A program made the translations under genes and the position numbers. The notes beneath the pieces were generated by a model that was given only the letters and a program-made list of their open reading frames with translations, was not told the origin of the DNA and did not search any database. Shown here piece by piece: positions 23,721 to 31,412 of a stretch of 38,962 bases of DNA. The DNA comes from Verrucomicrobiaceae bacterium (GTDB taxonomy: Bacteria > Verrucomicrobiota > Verrucomicrobiia > Verrucomicrobiales > Verrucomicrobiaceae). Position 1 is the stretch's first letter; each line of letters begins with the position of its first letter. Location of the stretch: contig JAEUHK010000102.1 of the NCBI GenBank assembly GCA_016795465.1, positions 1 to 38,962 of the forward strand, written 5' to 3'.

Positions 23721-24824
23721 TTACGTCACCACCACACTCACCGGCTCGCTGGCCTGTCCTTCGCCGGCGTCATTCACGCCGGTGACGGTGATTTGGACGG
23801 TGGCTGCGGCGGGGAGGTTTTCGGCGGTGTGCTGGGTGCCTTCGGTGTTGATGAGCTTCACGGGCTCCGTGTCGGTGCCGATGACCTGTTTGTAGTAGTT
23901 GAAGCTGTTCGCACGGCGGGCGCCGTCGATCTGGATGAGCACGCGGCCCTGGCCGAGGGCGGTGGCGTGGACGTTGCTGGGCTGGCCGGGGGTGGCGGGA
24001 TCAGCAGGGCGGTTGAGGCCAAAGTCATACCATTTCGGGTCGTCGATGCTGAGGCACTGCTCCAGCTCGTTGATGGTGCCGCGGAAGCGCAGGCGGAAGG
24101 CATCCCGCGCTTCATTCCGGGCCAGCACGCGGGTCTTGGTGAGGTTCAGCGCGTTGCCCACGCCCTGGCGGGCATCGGAGACGGCGCTGTGCAGGGTGGT
24201 GGCGATGGCGGCGGTGACGCTGAGCGGGGCGTTTTCCTTGCCCGGGTTATTGGTGAAATAGGCGGCGAGGCCATTGAGCGCGGTGAAGCGCTTGTCCTGC
24301 GTGCTGGGGATGCCCACTTTTTGGTCCGGCAGGCCGGTGGCGGTCCATTCGGCGCTCCAGTCATTGCCCAAGGCGATACTGAGGACCTTGATGGCGCGGG
24401 CGATGAAGCCTTTGCCATTGCTATCCGCCGTGCGCAGGGCGGCGTAGGCGGCGGGCTCCGCCCCTTCGGCGGCGGCGAGGGCGTTTTGCGCGGCGATGAG
24501 AGCGTCCAGGTCCGCACGGAAGTCCGCCGGGGTGTTCTTTTTGATTTCACAGGCCACGGCGTGCTGCACGAGGCCGTCGTAGAGGTCTTCACCAGCGGCG
24601 ATGAGTTCGCTGATGGGGTCGGGCGTGGGGTTGGAGGCCATATAGTTGCGTTTCTTTGGTTTAGGTTGGGCGGGAGACGGTGTGGAAGAAGGGTAAGGGA
24701 CAAAGCCAGGATCACCCGGCTCCAGATACATGCCGATGTCGTTGATGAATTTCAGATTCGGATCGTCCCAAGTGAACGGTTTGCCGGTGAAGGGATTGAT
24801 GGCGTCCCAGTGGAGCGGTTTCAT
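23721..24824 (-). CDS. Fibronectin type III-domain protein of unknown role
   Basis: A 367-residue protein. The start at 24824 (MKPLHWDAINPFTGKPFTWD) is chosen because a longer frame reaching 25061 runs into the 42-bp repeat array. A shorter alternative begins at the ATG at 24641 (MASNPTPDPISELIAAGEDL). The middle (about 75-265) is Ala-rich and helical (DFRADLDALIAAQNALAAAE, LNGLAAYFTNNPGKENA, LNLTKTRVLARNEARDAFRL). The C-terminal 90 residues form one Fn3-like beta domain (QPSNVHATALGQGRVLIQID, FNYYKQVIGTDTEPVKLI, TVQITVTGVNDAGEGQAS). No signal peptide is visible. Similar helical-plus-Fn3 proteins are common in Verrucomicrobia and are not functionally known to me. Confidence 0.74.
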   Translation of the reverse strand: MKPLHWDAINPFTGKPFTWDDPNLKFINDIGMYLEPGDPGFVPYPSSTPSPAQPKPKKRNYMASNPTPDPISELIAAGEDLYDGLVQHAVACEIKKNTPADFRADLDALIAAQNALAAAEGAEPAAYAALRTADSNGKGFIARAIKVLSIALGNDWSAEWTATGLPDQKVGIPSTQDKRFTALNGLAAYFTNNPGKENAPLSVTAAIATTLHSAVSDARQGVGNALNLTKTRVLARNEARDAFRLRFRGTINELEQCLSIDDPKWYDFGLNRPADPATPGQPSNVHATALGQGRVLIQIDGARRANSFNYYKQVIGTDTEPVKLINTEGTQHTAENLPAAATVQITVTGVNDAGEGQASEPVSVVVT

Positions 24825-25465
24825 GGCAGTGGCGGGTGGCTGGCAATCGACACGTTGAGCGGCGCTGAGTGGACTGCCCTGATTCGGCCGGGGCCAAAGC
24901 CCCTTTTTTGACCGGCTGACCGTGTGGCAGAGCACTCGCTGAGGGACGGCGGGTGCATTGCCAGTGTGGCAGAGCCCCCGCAGCGCGGCGTGGAGGCGGC
25001 TGCCTGGCTGGCAGTCCAGCCAACGTCCGCCGTTGAGTGCGCAGCCATGCTGGCAGAGCACTCAAAAGCCGCTTGTTGGGCCGTGTGCCACTGGCAGGGC
25101 TGAAAACGACGGACGATATGACGTGTGCCACTCTGGCAGCCCACTCGTTGACGGACGCTGCGCAGCCCGCCACACGCCTCCCGGAGCTTGTCAGCCATCC
25201 ATCTTGACCGAACATCACGTCACAACTTCGTGCGCTGGGTGCTGGAGCTGTAGGCATCGGCGGCATGTGTTTAGGATAATCAAGAACCTTGAAAGCAGGC
25301 AATAAGATTTTGAAGGTGCCGTTTTGCTGGCCTGCTAGCGGTCTTCGTGGGCAGAATTCGCCTTCCGAATGAACGATTTTCCAGCATTTTGGTGCGCAAG
25401 CCCAGCCTGCCACCGGGCATTTTTGCTTTGCGGCCTGACGCGTTTCCCATTAAGCCCGGAGCCTT
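24825..25465. other. Gene-free divergent region containing a 42-bp periodic dyad array
   Basis: A 641-bp region between the Fn3 gene (minus) and the PIN/TRAM gene (plus). All three minus frames are partly open here, but the translations are low-complexity Cys/Ala/Arg-rich and the openness follows from high GC and a repeat period divisible by three. The main content is the dyad array at 24917-25138, described separately. 25139-25465 shows no further repeat of the array beyond a weak half-site at 25168-25172. Confidence 0.65.
24917..25138. repeat. Six-unit array of TGCCAnnnTGGCA dyads at 41-42 bp period
   Basis: TGGCAG begins at 24925, 24967, 25009, 25051, 25092 and 25134: spacings 42, 42, 42, 41 and 42. 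Each is the right half of a dyad: 24959-24971 and 25126-25138 are perfect TGCCA-N3-TGGCA; 25001-25013 and 25043-25055 have one mismatch; 25086-25096 has perfect halves with a one-base spacer; 24917-24929 has two mismatches in its left half. In-register half-sites extend to TGCCC at 24875 and CGCCA at 25168. The DNA between dyads is only loosely conserved, with traces of a shared GAGCACTCG and GACGGACG. A period of 42 bp is four helical turns, so all sites face one side of the helix. It could be an operator array, an RNA-hairpin array or an eroded minisatellite. Confidence 0.82.
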
Positions 25466-26491
25466 ATGAAGCCTTCCTGGTCCATCCGCCTCGTGCGGGC
25501 GATGTTTTTTGCGCTGTCCGTTTTCGTGGGCATCGCCATCGCCCTTGGCATGGAGGAGCCGGCGTGGGTCGGGGCCTTGCTCGGGCTTGGTTACATGGCG
25601 CTGCTGCTGGCGCTCGATGTCATCTTTGCCCGTTTCACGCTGCGTGACTTTTCTCATGCCACGGTGGGGCTCGCCATTGGCTTGTTTTGCGCCTGGCTGG
25701 TGACGCGCATCGGCGTGTTCCAGCTCGCCTACTTTCAGAGCCAGCCCAATGCCGAGATGCTGCGCACCATCGTCGAAGTGTGCATCTACGGCTCGCTGGC
25801 CTTCCTCGGTGTCAGTTTCGCTTTGCGCAGTGACCGCGATCACTTTGCCTTCCTGATCCCTTTCGTGCGCTTTCGTCGCGAAGGTTCCGAAGGCGAGCCG
25901 GTGGTGCTCGACCTCAGCGTGGCCGGTGACAGCCGCGTGCTGCGCCTGCTTGGCACCGGTTTCCTTAGCGGCACCGTCGTGGTGCCGCGCTTCGTGCTCG
26001 ATGAATTGCAGCGTCAGTCCGAGTCGGAAGACCTCATCACCTCACAGAAGGGCAAACGCGGCCTCGAGATGATGGAGAAGCTTCGCGGTCTGCCCGATGC
26101 GCGTGTTTCGGTGCATGAAAATGCCGGTGGAGCCGAGCTGACGGTCGATGCGCGATTGGTTTCGCTTGCACGCGAGGTGAATGCGCGGCTGCTCACGAGT
26201 GATGAGGCTCTCGCCAAGGTCGCCCGTCTGCGCGGCATCACCGTGCTGAGCTTTCCGGAACTCACGGCGGCACTCACCGTCGAACTCGGTGTCGGCGATG
26301 AACTCACGCTATCCCTCACCAAGCCAGGCAAGGACAAGCATCAAGCTGTCGGTTATCTCGACAACGGCACAATGATCGTCGTGAATCAAGCCGCGGCCCT
26401 GTTGGGACAAACGGTGCAGGTCGTCGTCTGCGGTGCTCACACGACCTCGGCGGGCCGTTTGATCTTCGCGGAGCTTAAACCGAAGTCTTGA
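25466..26491 (+). CDS. Membrane-anchored PIN/TRAM-domain protein (YacL-like)
   Basis: Putative membrane-tethered ribonuclease of the YacL type. The 341-residue product has four predicted transmembrane helices (about 10-26, 33-52, 65-85, 103-120) starting MKPSWSIRLVRAMFFALSVF. A PIN domain follows (about 148-270): VVLDLSVAGDSRVLRLLGTG (two Asp, consensus LDTSxxIDGR), VVPRFVLDELQRQSES (acidic), DARLVSLAREVNARLLTSDE (Asp and TSDE) and ITVLSFPELTAAL. A TRAM-like RNA-binding domain follows at about 280-340 (GDELTLSLTKPGKDKHQAVG, GTMIVVNQAAALLGQTVQVV). The PIN acidic set is present, so nuclease activity is plausible. The substrate is unknown. It is divergent from the Fn3 gene across the dyad array and convergent with the next gene (5 bp apart). 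Confidence 0.88.
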   Translation: MKPSWSIRLVRAMFFALSVFVGIAIALGMEEPAWVGALLGLGYMALLLALDVIFARFTLRDFSHATVGLAIGLFCAWLVTRIGVFQLAYFQSQPNAEMLRTIVEVCIYGSLAFLGVSFALRSDRDHFAFLIPFVRFRREGSEGEPVVLDLSVAGDSRVLRLLGTGFLSGTVVVPRFVLDELQRQSESEDLITSQKGKRGLEMMEKLRGLPDARVSVHENAGGAELTVDARLVSLAREVNARLLTSDEALAKVARLRGITVLSFPELTAALTVELGVGDELTLSLTKPGKDKHQAVGYLDNGTMIVVNQAAALLGQTVQVVVCGAHTTSAGRLIFAELKPKS

Positions 26492-26496
26492 AGACC

Positions 26497-27504
26497 TCAG
26501 CGCTTCCTGCGGCGAATGGCCACGAGAGCGGCGAAGGCGATCAAAAACGCTGATTGCGGCTCAGGCACCACGGCGATGGCTTGAATGGCGGCCGCGTTGG
26601 TCGAGATGCGTGAGGCATACATGCTGGAAGGATTGTCTGTGCCGACATCGGGGATGAGCGTCCAGCCTTGTCCGTCACTGCCTTGATACAAACCGCCACG
26701 ATCAAACAGCGCTGCATTGAATTCATGGCCATCACCAGTCGTGTTGTTCGTGTCGAACATGCCATCCACGCTGTAATTGATGCCCGCGAGTTTCCAGATG
26801 CCGCCATCGTTCACAAACACCGCGCCGCCCGAATCGCCCACCGAGAGCGTGGATTCTTCCGTCGTGTGGCCGGGACCGCTCGCATCAAAACGGGCGACGA
26901 GCATGCTGCCGAGCGTGGGAATCGTCGTCACCGAGCTCACGATGTTGCTGCCCCATCGTGCCACGCCATCGCCGAGGTTGTGCTGCCATCCATGCAAGGT
27001 GCCGGAAACCATCACATCGGCCCCGCGCACGCCACCGCGGCCCATCGTGACCATGTCGAGCCCCTGCTCGGAACTGCCCGTGTAGAGTGTGGCATAGCTG
27101 GAGAAGTATTCGTTGATCTTGAAGATGCGCAGATCCGTTCCTGCGATGTCCCAAAAGCCCGCGCCTCCGTTCGCCGAGGTGTCGATGGAGTAAGTCACAT
27201 CCACGCCACCATTGAAAAGGCCCGCGCTCACAAACGAACCTCCCTGCGTGCCCATGTGCTGGGCCGTGATGAAGTATTGTGGTGCGATCATCGTGCCGAG
27301 ATAAGCGCCGTAGTAGCCTTGATACTGCCAGCCGGAGTCTGCGTAAACACCCGTAGGGGCAGCGATGTTATGAGAGGAATCTCCAGTGTCGTAAAACAAC
27401 ACGGCATGTGCTGAAGTGGCCAGGCAAAGGATTAACACGCACGCCATCATCGCCTGCCGCGAGCAGCGGAGGGAGAGGTGAAAAGCGCGGTTGGCATCGA
27501 ACAT
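26497..27504 (-). CDS. PEP-CTERM-anchored trypsin-like serine protease
   Basis: Exported protease with a C-terminal sorting tag. The chosen start (MFDANRAFHLSLRCSRQAMM) has a basic n-region and a hydrophobic core ending SAHAVLF, a signal peptide; the frame is open to 27558. S1-like features are His in YFITAQHMGTQ, Asp in AGTDLRIFKI and Ser in LSVGDSGGAVFV. The C-terminus is PEP-CTERM: VPEPQSAFLIAFAALVAIRR followed by a basic tail, the signal processed by exosortase in bacteria with an exopolysaccharide matrix. So an exosortase should be encoded elsewhere in the genome. The His motif is AQH rather than AAH, a slight deviation. It is convergent with the PIN/TRAM gene. Confidence 0.86.
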   Translation of the reverse strand: MFDANRAFHLSLRCSRQAMMACVLILCLATSAHAVLFYDTGDSSHNIAAPTGVYADSGWQYQGYYGAYLGTMIAPQYFITAQHMGTQGGSFVSAGLFNGGVDVTYSIDTSANGGAGFWDIAGTDLRIFKINEYFSSYATLYTGSSEQGLDMVTMGRGGVRGADVMVSGTLHGWQHNLGDGVARWGSNIVSSVTTIPTLGSMLVARFDASGPGHTTEESTLSVGDSGGAVFVNDGGIWKLAGINYSVDGMFDTNNTTGDGHEFNAALFDRGGLYQGSDGQGWTLIPDVGTDNPSSMYASRISTNAAAIQAIAVVPEPQSAFLIAFAALVAIRRRKR

Positions 27505-27659
27505 GCGGAAAATGTCCCATACATGATTGTGATTTCCATAACTTCTTGCTCTCGCCATGCCTTCATCACGCGAACAGCAGTAAGTTTTTCATCACGACTT
27601 CAGAGAGAACTCGACAGCCTCATCAAACACGATATGAACCGCCGCTCCGAGTCGCAAAC

Positions 27660-29024
27660 ATGAAAGCCCGTTGGTTACAGACCCTAGTCGCTTTCTGCCT
27701 GCCGCCCTTAGTTGGCGCTGGTGTGTGTGCCGCATTGATTGGCATGCTCAAGCAGAATGAACTGTTTACCTCTCCGGTGAATCTTCCCACGGCGGATGTC
27801 GCGCCGACCGCTAAGAAACCACTCAACCCGATTGGTGGTGAATTGCGTCCGGCAAAGTCTGTCGAGGCTGGTTTTCCTCCGGTGGCCTCCATCAAGCCCA
27901 CGCAGCCTGTGGAGATCGATTCTCTCAAAAAGCTCGAGGCGGTGCCGCCGCCTGCGATGCCCTCCGCGAGTGCTCCAAAGGCTGCGGAGGTTCCCAAAGC
28001 TCTCGAAGACAACGTCATCACGGCCAAGCCGGTCTTTGCGAAGGCATCCAGCATTCCTGACGTGCCGAGAAAGTGGCGGCCGATCCTTGATCCTGTGAAT
28101 GAATTTTGGCCAACACTGTGGCCACGCACTGATGCTCTCCCTGCGGTCTTCCAGGCCGTGCTGCTTCGTGATGCCGAGCATGTCGCCAAGCTGGTCGCGA
28201 TGGGCTTCAATCCTTCGGAGCGCACCCAGTTTGGTGATACGCCACTCTGCGCAGCCGTGCGAAGCGGGCAGGCAGACATGGTGCAGGTGCTCGCCATGTG
28301 CGGCGTCGATCTCAACGAGCCCGGTCGTGAAAACCAAGCCCCCATCCTGGTAGCCTCCATGCGTCGCAACACGCCTGTGCTTGCTGCGCTCACCAGCCTC
28401 GGTGTGGATCCCAACACACGGTTCAAGAGCCCCATCACCAAGGAATTGATCGACCGCTGCACCATCAAAGACCTGCGCAATGCGATGGAAAGTGATCGTG
28501 GAGTCACGCCGCTCATCTGCTGTGCTTCGCGTGGTGATGTCGAAGGTGCGGTCACGCTCATGAAAGCTGGCGCAAAGCCTGGCATGTGTACTTCTCGCTA
28601 CCACCGCTATCCGATTAATTTCGCCGCCACACAGGGGTACCTTTTCCTCATGCGCGTGCTTCTCGGCCGCGATCCTGATGCGGAGCCTGACACACTCGTC
28701 ACCGTCGATCTCTCCAGCCAGCGTGCCTGGGTCACGAAGAATGGCAAAGTCATCGCCAGCACCTCGGTCTCCACCGGTCGTGAAGGTTATCGCACGCCTG
28801 CGGGACGTTACGTCATCACGGACAAGCACCGCTCGCACACTTCCACGCTCTATCATTGCGCCATGCCATGGTTCATGCGCTTGAACTGCAGCGCCATCGG
28901 CCTGCACAGCGGTTACGTCACCGGTCGCCCGGCCTCCCATGGCTGCATCCGCCTGCCCTACGACAAAGCGAAGCTCTTCTTCTCCCTCACCGGCGTCGGT
29001 GACGAGGTGGAGATCGTGCACTGA
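27660..29024 (+). CDS. Ankyrin-repeat L,D-transpeptidase (YkuD domain), membrane-anchored
   Basis: Likely cross-links or attaches proteins to peptidoglycan from the periplasm. The 454-residue product has an N-terminal signal/anchor (MKARWLQTLVAFCLPPLVGA plus a continued hydrophobic stretch). A Pro/Ala/Lys linker follows (about 40-135), then ankyrin-type repeats (about 155-335) with LLRDAEHVAKLVAMGFNPSE, GDTPLCAAVRSGQADMVQVL, APILVASMRRNTPVLAALTS and GVTPLICCASRGDVEGAVTL. The YkuD domain follows (about 345-454): VTVDLSSQRAWVTKNGKVIA, STGREGYRTPAGRY, and the catalytic HSGYVTGRPASHGCIRLP with Cys about 429. The start is the ATG at 27660; the longer frame to 27408 lies over the divergent protease promoter. 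The ankyrin-plus-YkuD order is unusual. Confidence 0.9.
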   Translation: MKARWLQTLVAFCLPPLVGAGVCAALIGMLKQNELFTSPVNLPTADVAPTAKKPLNPIGGELRPAKSVEAGFPPVASIKPTQPVEIDSLKKLEAVPPPAMPSASAPKAAEVPKALEDNVITAKPVFAKASSIPDVPRKWRPILDPVNEFWPTLWPRTDALPAVFQAVLLRDAEHVAKLVAMGFNPSERTQFGDTPLCAAVRSGQADMVQVLAMCGVDLNEPGRENQAPILVASMRRNTPVLAALTSLGVDPNTRFKSPITKELIDRCTIKDLRNAMESDRGVTPLICCASRGDVEGAVTLMKAGAKPGMCTSRYHRYPINFAATQGYLFLMRVLLGRDPDAEPDTLVTVDLSSQRAWVTKNGKVIASTSVSTGREGYRTPAGRYVITDKHRSHTSTLYHCAMPWFMRLNCSAIGLHSGYVTGRPASHGCIRLPYDKAKLFFSLTGVGDEVEIVH

Positions 29025-29083
29025 AGAGGGGCGGCACGTTTCCATTTAGTGGCCCCATGCCTGCATGCTCACGCAGCCATGGG

Positions 29084-29230
29084 TCAAAACAGCCTCTTCA
29101 CGACCTCGGAGATGATCGTGGCAGCGATGCTGCCCCAGAAGATCAGCCAGAAAAAGAGCACGATGTGATCCCACATGCGGAGGAAAAAACCGCCCGTGTC
29201 CTTGTATCGCTCTGAGCCTTCTTCGTTTTC
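29084..29230 (-). pseudogene. Truncated small membrane protein, 5' end lost at the IS3-family element
   Basis: Minus-strand reading ERYKDTGGFFLRMWDHIVLF, then FWLIFWGSIAATIISEVVKR and the stop at 29084-29086. One strong membrane helix of about 20 residues with a basic end is visible. The frame continues only into the IS left end, and in the sequence with the element removed it meets a stop without an ATG. The single internal ATG (Met of RMWDHIV) would give only about 30 residues. It is therefore called a fragment. A tiny membrane peptide is possible. Confidence 0.4.
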
Positions 29231-29269
29231 ACGGACGGCAAAAGTAGGGTTAACAACCCCAAGCCGAAC

Positions 29270-29650
29270 ATGAACCACACAACAACACCAAGACGCTCGT
29301 ATGACGAGCAGTTCAAGCGCGACGCCGTCGCGCTGCTGGAGGGCGGCCGCAAGGCTGCGCAACTTGCCCGTGATCTGGGCGTCTCCCCCTGGAACCTGCG
29401 CGATTGGAAAAGGCTCTACGGCACCGGGGCTGTCGCAGCGAGCCACACGCAGGCGCGCAGCGCCGCGTTGGCGAGCGCAGGCGGCCCCGGTGCCGTCGCC
29501 GCGGCGGTGGAGTTCGCCGCCATGCAGCGCGAAGTGGCCTCCCTGCGCCGTCAGAATGACATTTTAAAAAAGGCCTTGGCCATCGTTGCCCAGCAGGAGG
29601 CCCACGCTTCGACCTCATCGACACCCTTCGCCGCGATCTCCCCGCCATGA
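29270..29650 (+). CDS. IS3-family transposase OrfA (HTH DNA-binding subunit)
   Basis: A 126-residue protein with the helix-turn-helix of the IS3 OrfA/Tnp_8 group: SYDEQFKRDAVALLEGGRKA and AQLARDLGVSPWNLRDWKRL. A leucine-zipper-like helix follows (AMQREVASLRRQNDILKKAL). It would bind the element ends. The frame ends at a TGA overlapping the OrfB ATG. A slippery A6G at 29566-29572 allows a -1 shift producing an OrfAB fusion. Confidence 0.93.
   Translation: MNHTTTPRRSYDEQFKRDAVALLEGGRKAAQLARDLGVSPWNLRDWKRLYGTGAVAASHTQARSAALASAGGPGAVAAAVEFAAMQREVASLRRQNDILKKALAIVAQQEAHASTSSTPFAAISPP
29566..29572 (+). promoter_or_regulatory. Programmed -1 frameshift site (A AAA AAG) for OrfAB
   Basis: Six A then G lie in the OrfA codons TTA AAA AAG. 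After a -1 slip the reading continues FDLIDTLRRDLPAMNLTEAC and joins the OrfB frame without a stop. This is the usual way IS3-family elements make their active OrfAB transposase. Confidence 0.8.
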
Positions 29651-30483
29651 ACCTCACCGAAGCCTGCCTCGCCCTGGAAGTCAGCCGCAGCGGCTACCAT
29701 GACCATCGGCGCAAACCCCGGGGCAAACGCCGCCAGCAGGACCACGTGCTGGCCTGTGCCCTCGGCGAAGAGTTCACCCTCAGCCGTCAAACCTACGGCA
29801 GCCCGCGTCTGGTCGCCGCCCTACGCCAGCGCGGCCTGCGACATGGTAAAAACCGTGTCCGCCGTCTCATGCGCGAGCAACATCTCCAAGTGCGTCAAAA
29901 GCGCCGCTTCGTGCCGCGCACCACGCAGGCGGACAAAACCAGCCACCCCTCGCCCAACCTGCTCGGCGCACAGCCCGCGCCCACGCGGCCCAACCAAGCC
30001 TGGGTCACTGACATCACTTATCTGCCCACCGGCGAAGGCTGGCTGTATGTCGCCGCCGAGATGGACCTCTACAGCCGCCGCATCATCGGTTGGGACGCAG
30101 GCCCCAGCCTCGCCACCGAACTGCCAGGCAGCGCCTTGCAGCGCGCCTTGAAGACACGGCGTGGTCATGATCTGCGTGACTTGCTCCACCACAGCGACCG
30201 CGGCTGCCAATACACCAGCCACACCTTCCGTCATCAACTCGAACGGCAAGGCATCACCCAGAGCATGAGCCGCGCGGGCAACTGCTACGACAACGCCGCC
30301 ATCGAGTCGTTCTGGGCCACGCTGAAAACCGAATGCTTCGGCTCCACCATCCCCGACACCCGAGCCCACGCACGCACCATGCTCTTCGACTACATCGAGA
30401 CCTTCTACAACCCCATGCGCCTGCACAGCTCGCTGAACTTCCTCTCACCTCTCGCCTTCGAAAAATCCACCCAACTCAACTAA
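29647..30483 (+). CDS. IS3-family transposase OrfB (DDE integrase-type)
   Basis: A 278-residue catalytic subunit. It has the HTH_21-like LEVSRSGYHDHRRKPRGKRR, then QTYGSPRLVAALRQRGLRHG and the rve core. The DDE residues are Asp in WVTDITYLPTGEGWLYVAAE, Asp in HHSDRGCQYTSHTFR and Glu in SRAGNCYDNAAIESFWATLK. YNPMRLHSSLNFLSPLAFE is the typical IS3 C-terminal signature. The start ATG overlaps the OrfA stop, but the functional form is probably the frameshifted fusion. The frame is intact, so the element may be active. Confidence 0.95.
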   Translation: MNLTEACLALEVSRSGYHDHRRKPRGKRRQQDHVLACALGEEFTLSRQTYGSPRLVAALRQRGLRHGKNRVRRLMREQHLQVRQKRRFVPRTTQADKTSHPSPNLLGAQPAPTRPNQAWVTDITYLPTGEGWLYVAAEMDLYSRRIIGWDAGPSLATELPGSALQRALKTRRGHDLRDLLHHSDRGCQYTSHTFRHQLERQGITQSMSRAGNCYDNAAIESFWATLKTECFGSTIPDTRAHARTMLFDYIETFYNPMRLHSSLNFLSPLAFEKSTQLN

Positions 30484-31327
30484 CCCCATCTTTGCTGTCC
30501 GCTTTTTCGAAGAAAGATCACCCAGGCAAACAAAGGCGACCTCAAAAAGGCCCGCGCCGAGATCAATGCCTACCACGACCGCCTCTGCCGCCTCCGCGTG
30601 CTCGATCCCGCCTGCGGCTGCGGCAATTTCCTCTACGTCTCCCTCCAGCAGCTCAAGATCCTCGAAGGCGAGGTGCTCGACTTCGCCGCCCAGTTTGGCG
30701 AGGACATGCGCCTGGAACTCGACACCCACACCGTCGATCCCCACCAGTTCCTCGGCATCGAGCTGAATCCCCGCGCCGCCTCCATCGCCGAGCTCGTCCT
30801 GTGGATCGGCTACTTGCAGTGGCATTTCAAAATCCACGGCCAGCGCACCCCCAGCGAGCCCATCCTGCGTGCCTTCAAAAACATCGAAAACCGCGATGCC
30901 GTGCTCGCCTACGATGGCGAGCCTGTGCCCGCGAAGGATGAAGCCGGGAACGTCATCACCGTGTGGGACCGCCGCAGCTTCAAGACCGACCCCGTCACGA
31001 GCCGCGAGGTGCCCGACGAGACGAAACGCGTCCCGCTCCTCACCTACACGAACCCACGCCCCGCCGAATGGCCCGAGGCCGATTACATCGTGGGGAATCC
31101 GCCCTTCATCGGCAAAGTGCGACTCCGTGAAGACCTCGGCGATGGCTATGCCGAGACCTTGCGCGAAACCTATCCCGACGTGCCCGACTCCGCCGATCTC
31201 GTGCTCTACTGGTGGCACAAAGCCGCGCTACTGGTGCGCAGCGGTTACGCTCACCGTTTCGGCCTCATCACCACGAACAGCCTTCGTCAGACCTTTGCCC
31301 GCCGCGTCGTCCAGATGCACCTCGAAG

Positions 31328-31412
31328 GGAGCGCGGACACTCCTGTCCGCACCAATAAGGATGGCGGCGAAGCCGCGAAGCTCAATGAAGCGGGCAAGAG
31401 TGCCCGCGCTCC
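31328..31412. repeat. Double-hairpin palindromic repeat inserted in frame in the methyltransferase
   Basis: The first hairpin is GCGGACA (31333-31339), loop CTCC, TGTCCGC (31344-31350). The second is GCGGGCA (31390-31396), loop AGAG, TGCCCGC (31401-31407). Outer arms GGAGCGC (31328-31334) and GCGCTCC (31406-31412) pair with each other. The encoded residues (GSADTPVRTN to AGKSARAP) interrupt the conserved HLE...PLSLLFAIPDHPWVD region but leave the frame open. A similar hairpin lies at 36237-36254, which indicates a dispersed repeat family. Confidence 0.8.

Larger units (their letters stand above)
29231..30503 (+). mobile_element. IS3-family insertion sequence (about 1.27 kb)
   Basis: Two overlapping transposase frames lie between imperfect inverted repeats. 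The left end 29232-29252 and the right end 30481-30501 match at 17 of 21 positions (arms beginning CGGAC and ending GGGTTA). TTTTC at 29226-29230 and 30504-30508 is a possible target duplication, but the low-complexity T-run makes it weak evidence and exact ends are uncertain by one or two bases. The left neighbour is the tail of a membrane-protein gene and the right neighbour is a methyltransferase without its N-terminus. These are two different broken genes, so a deletion or rearrangement probably occurred at the element. Confidence 0.85.

Noticed and set aside
24917..25138. CRISPR array
   Set aside because: The period is right for short arrays, but the conserved part is only 13 bp, the DNA between is itself loosely similar rather than unique, and no cas gene is present in the window.
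24825..25198. A protein with 14-residue Cys-containing repeats encoded by the array
   Set aside because: All three minus frames are partly open because the period is a multiple of three and GC is high. The translations are Cys/Arg/Ala-rich, one unit is 41 bp and breaks the register, and there is no start context.
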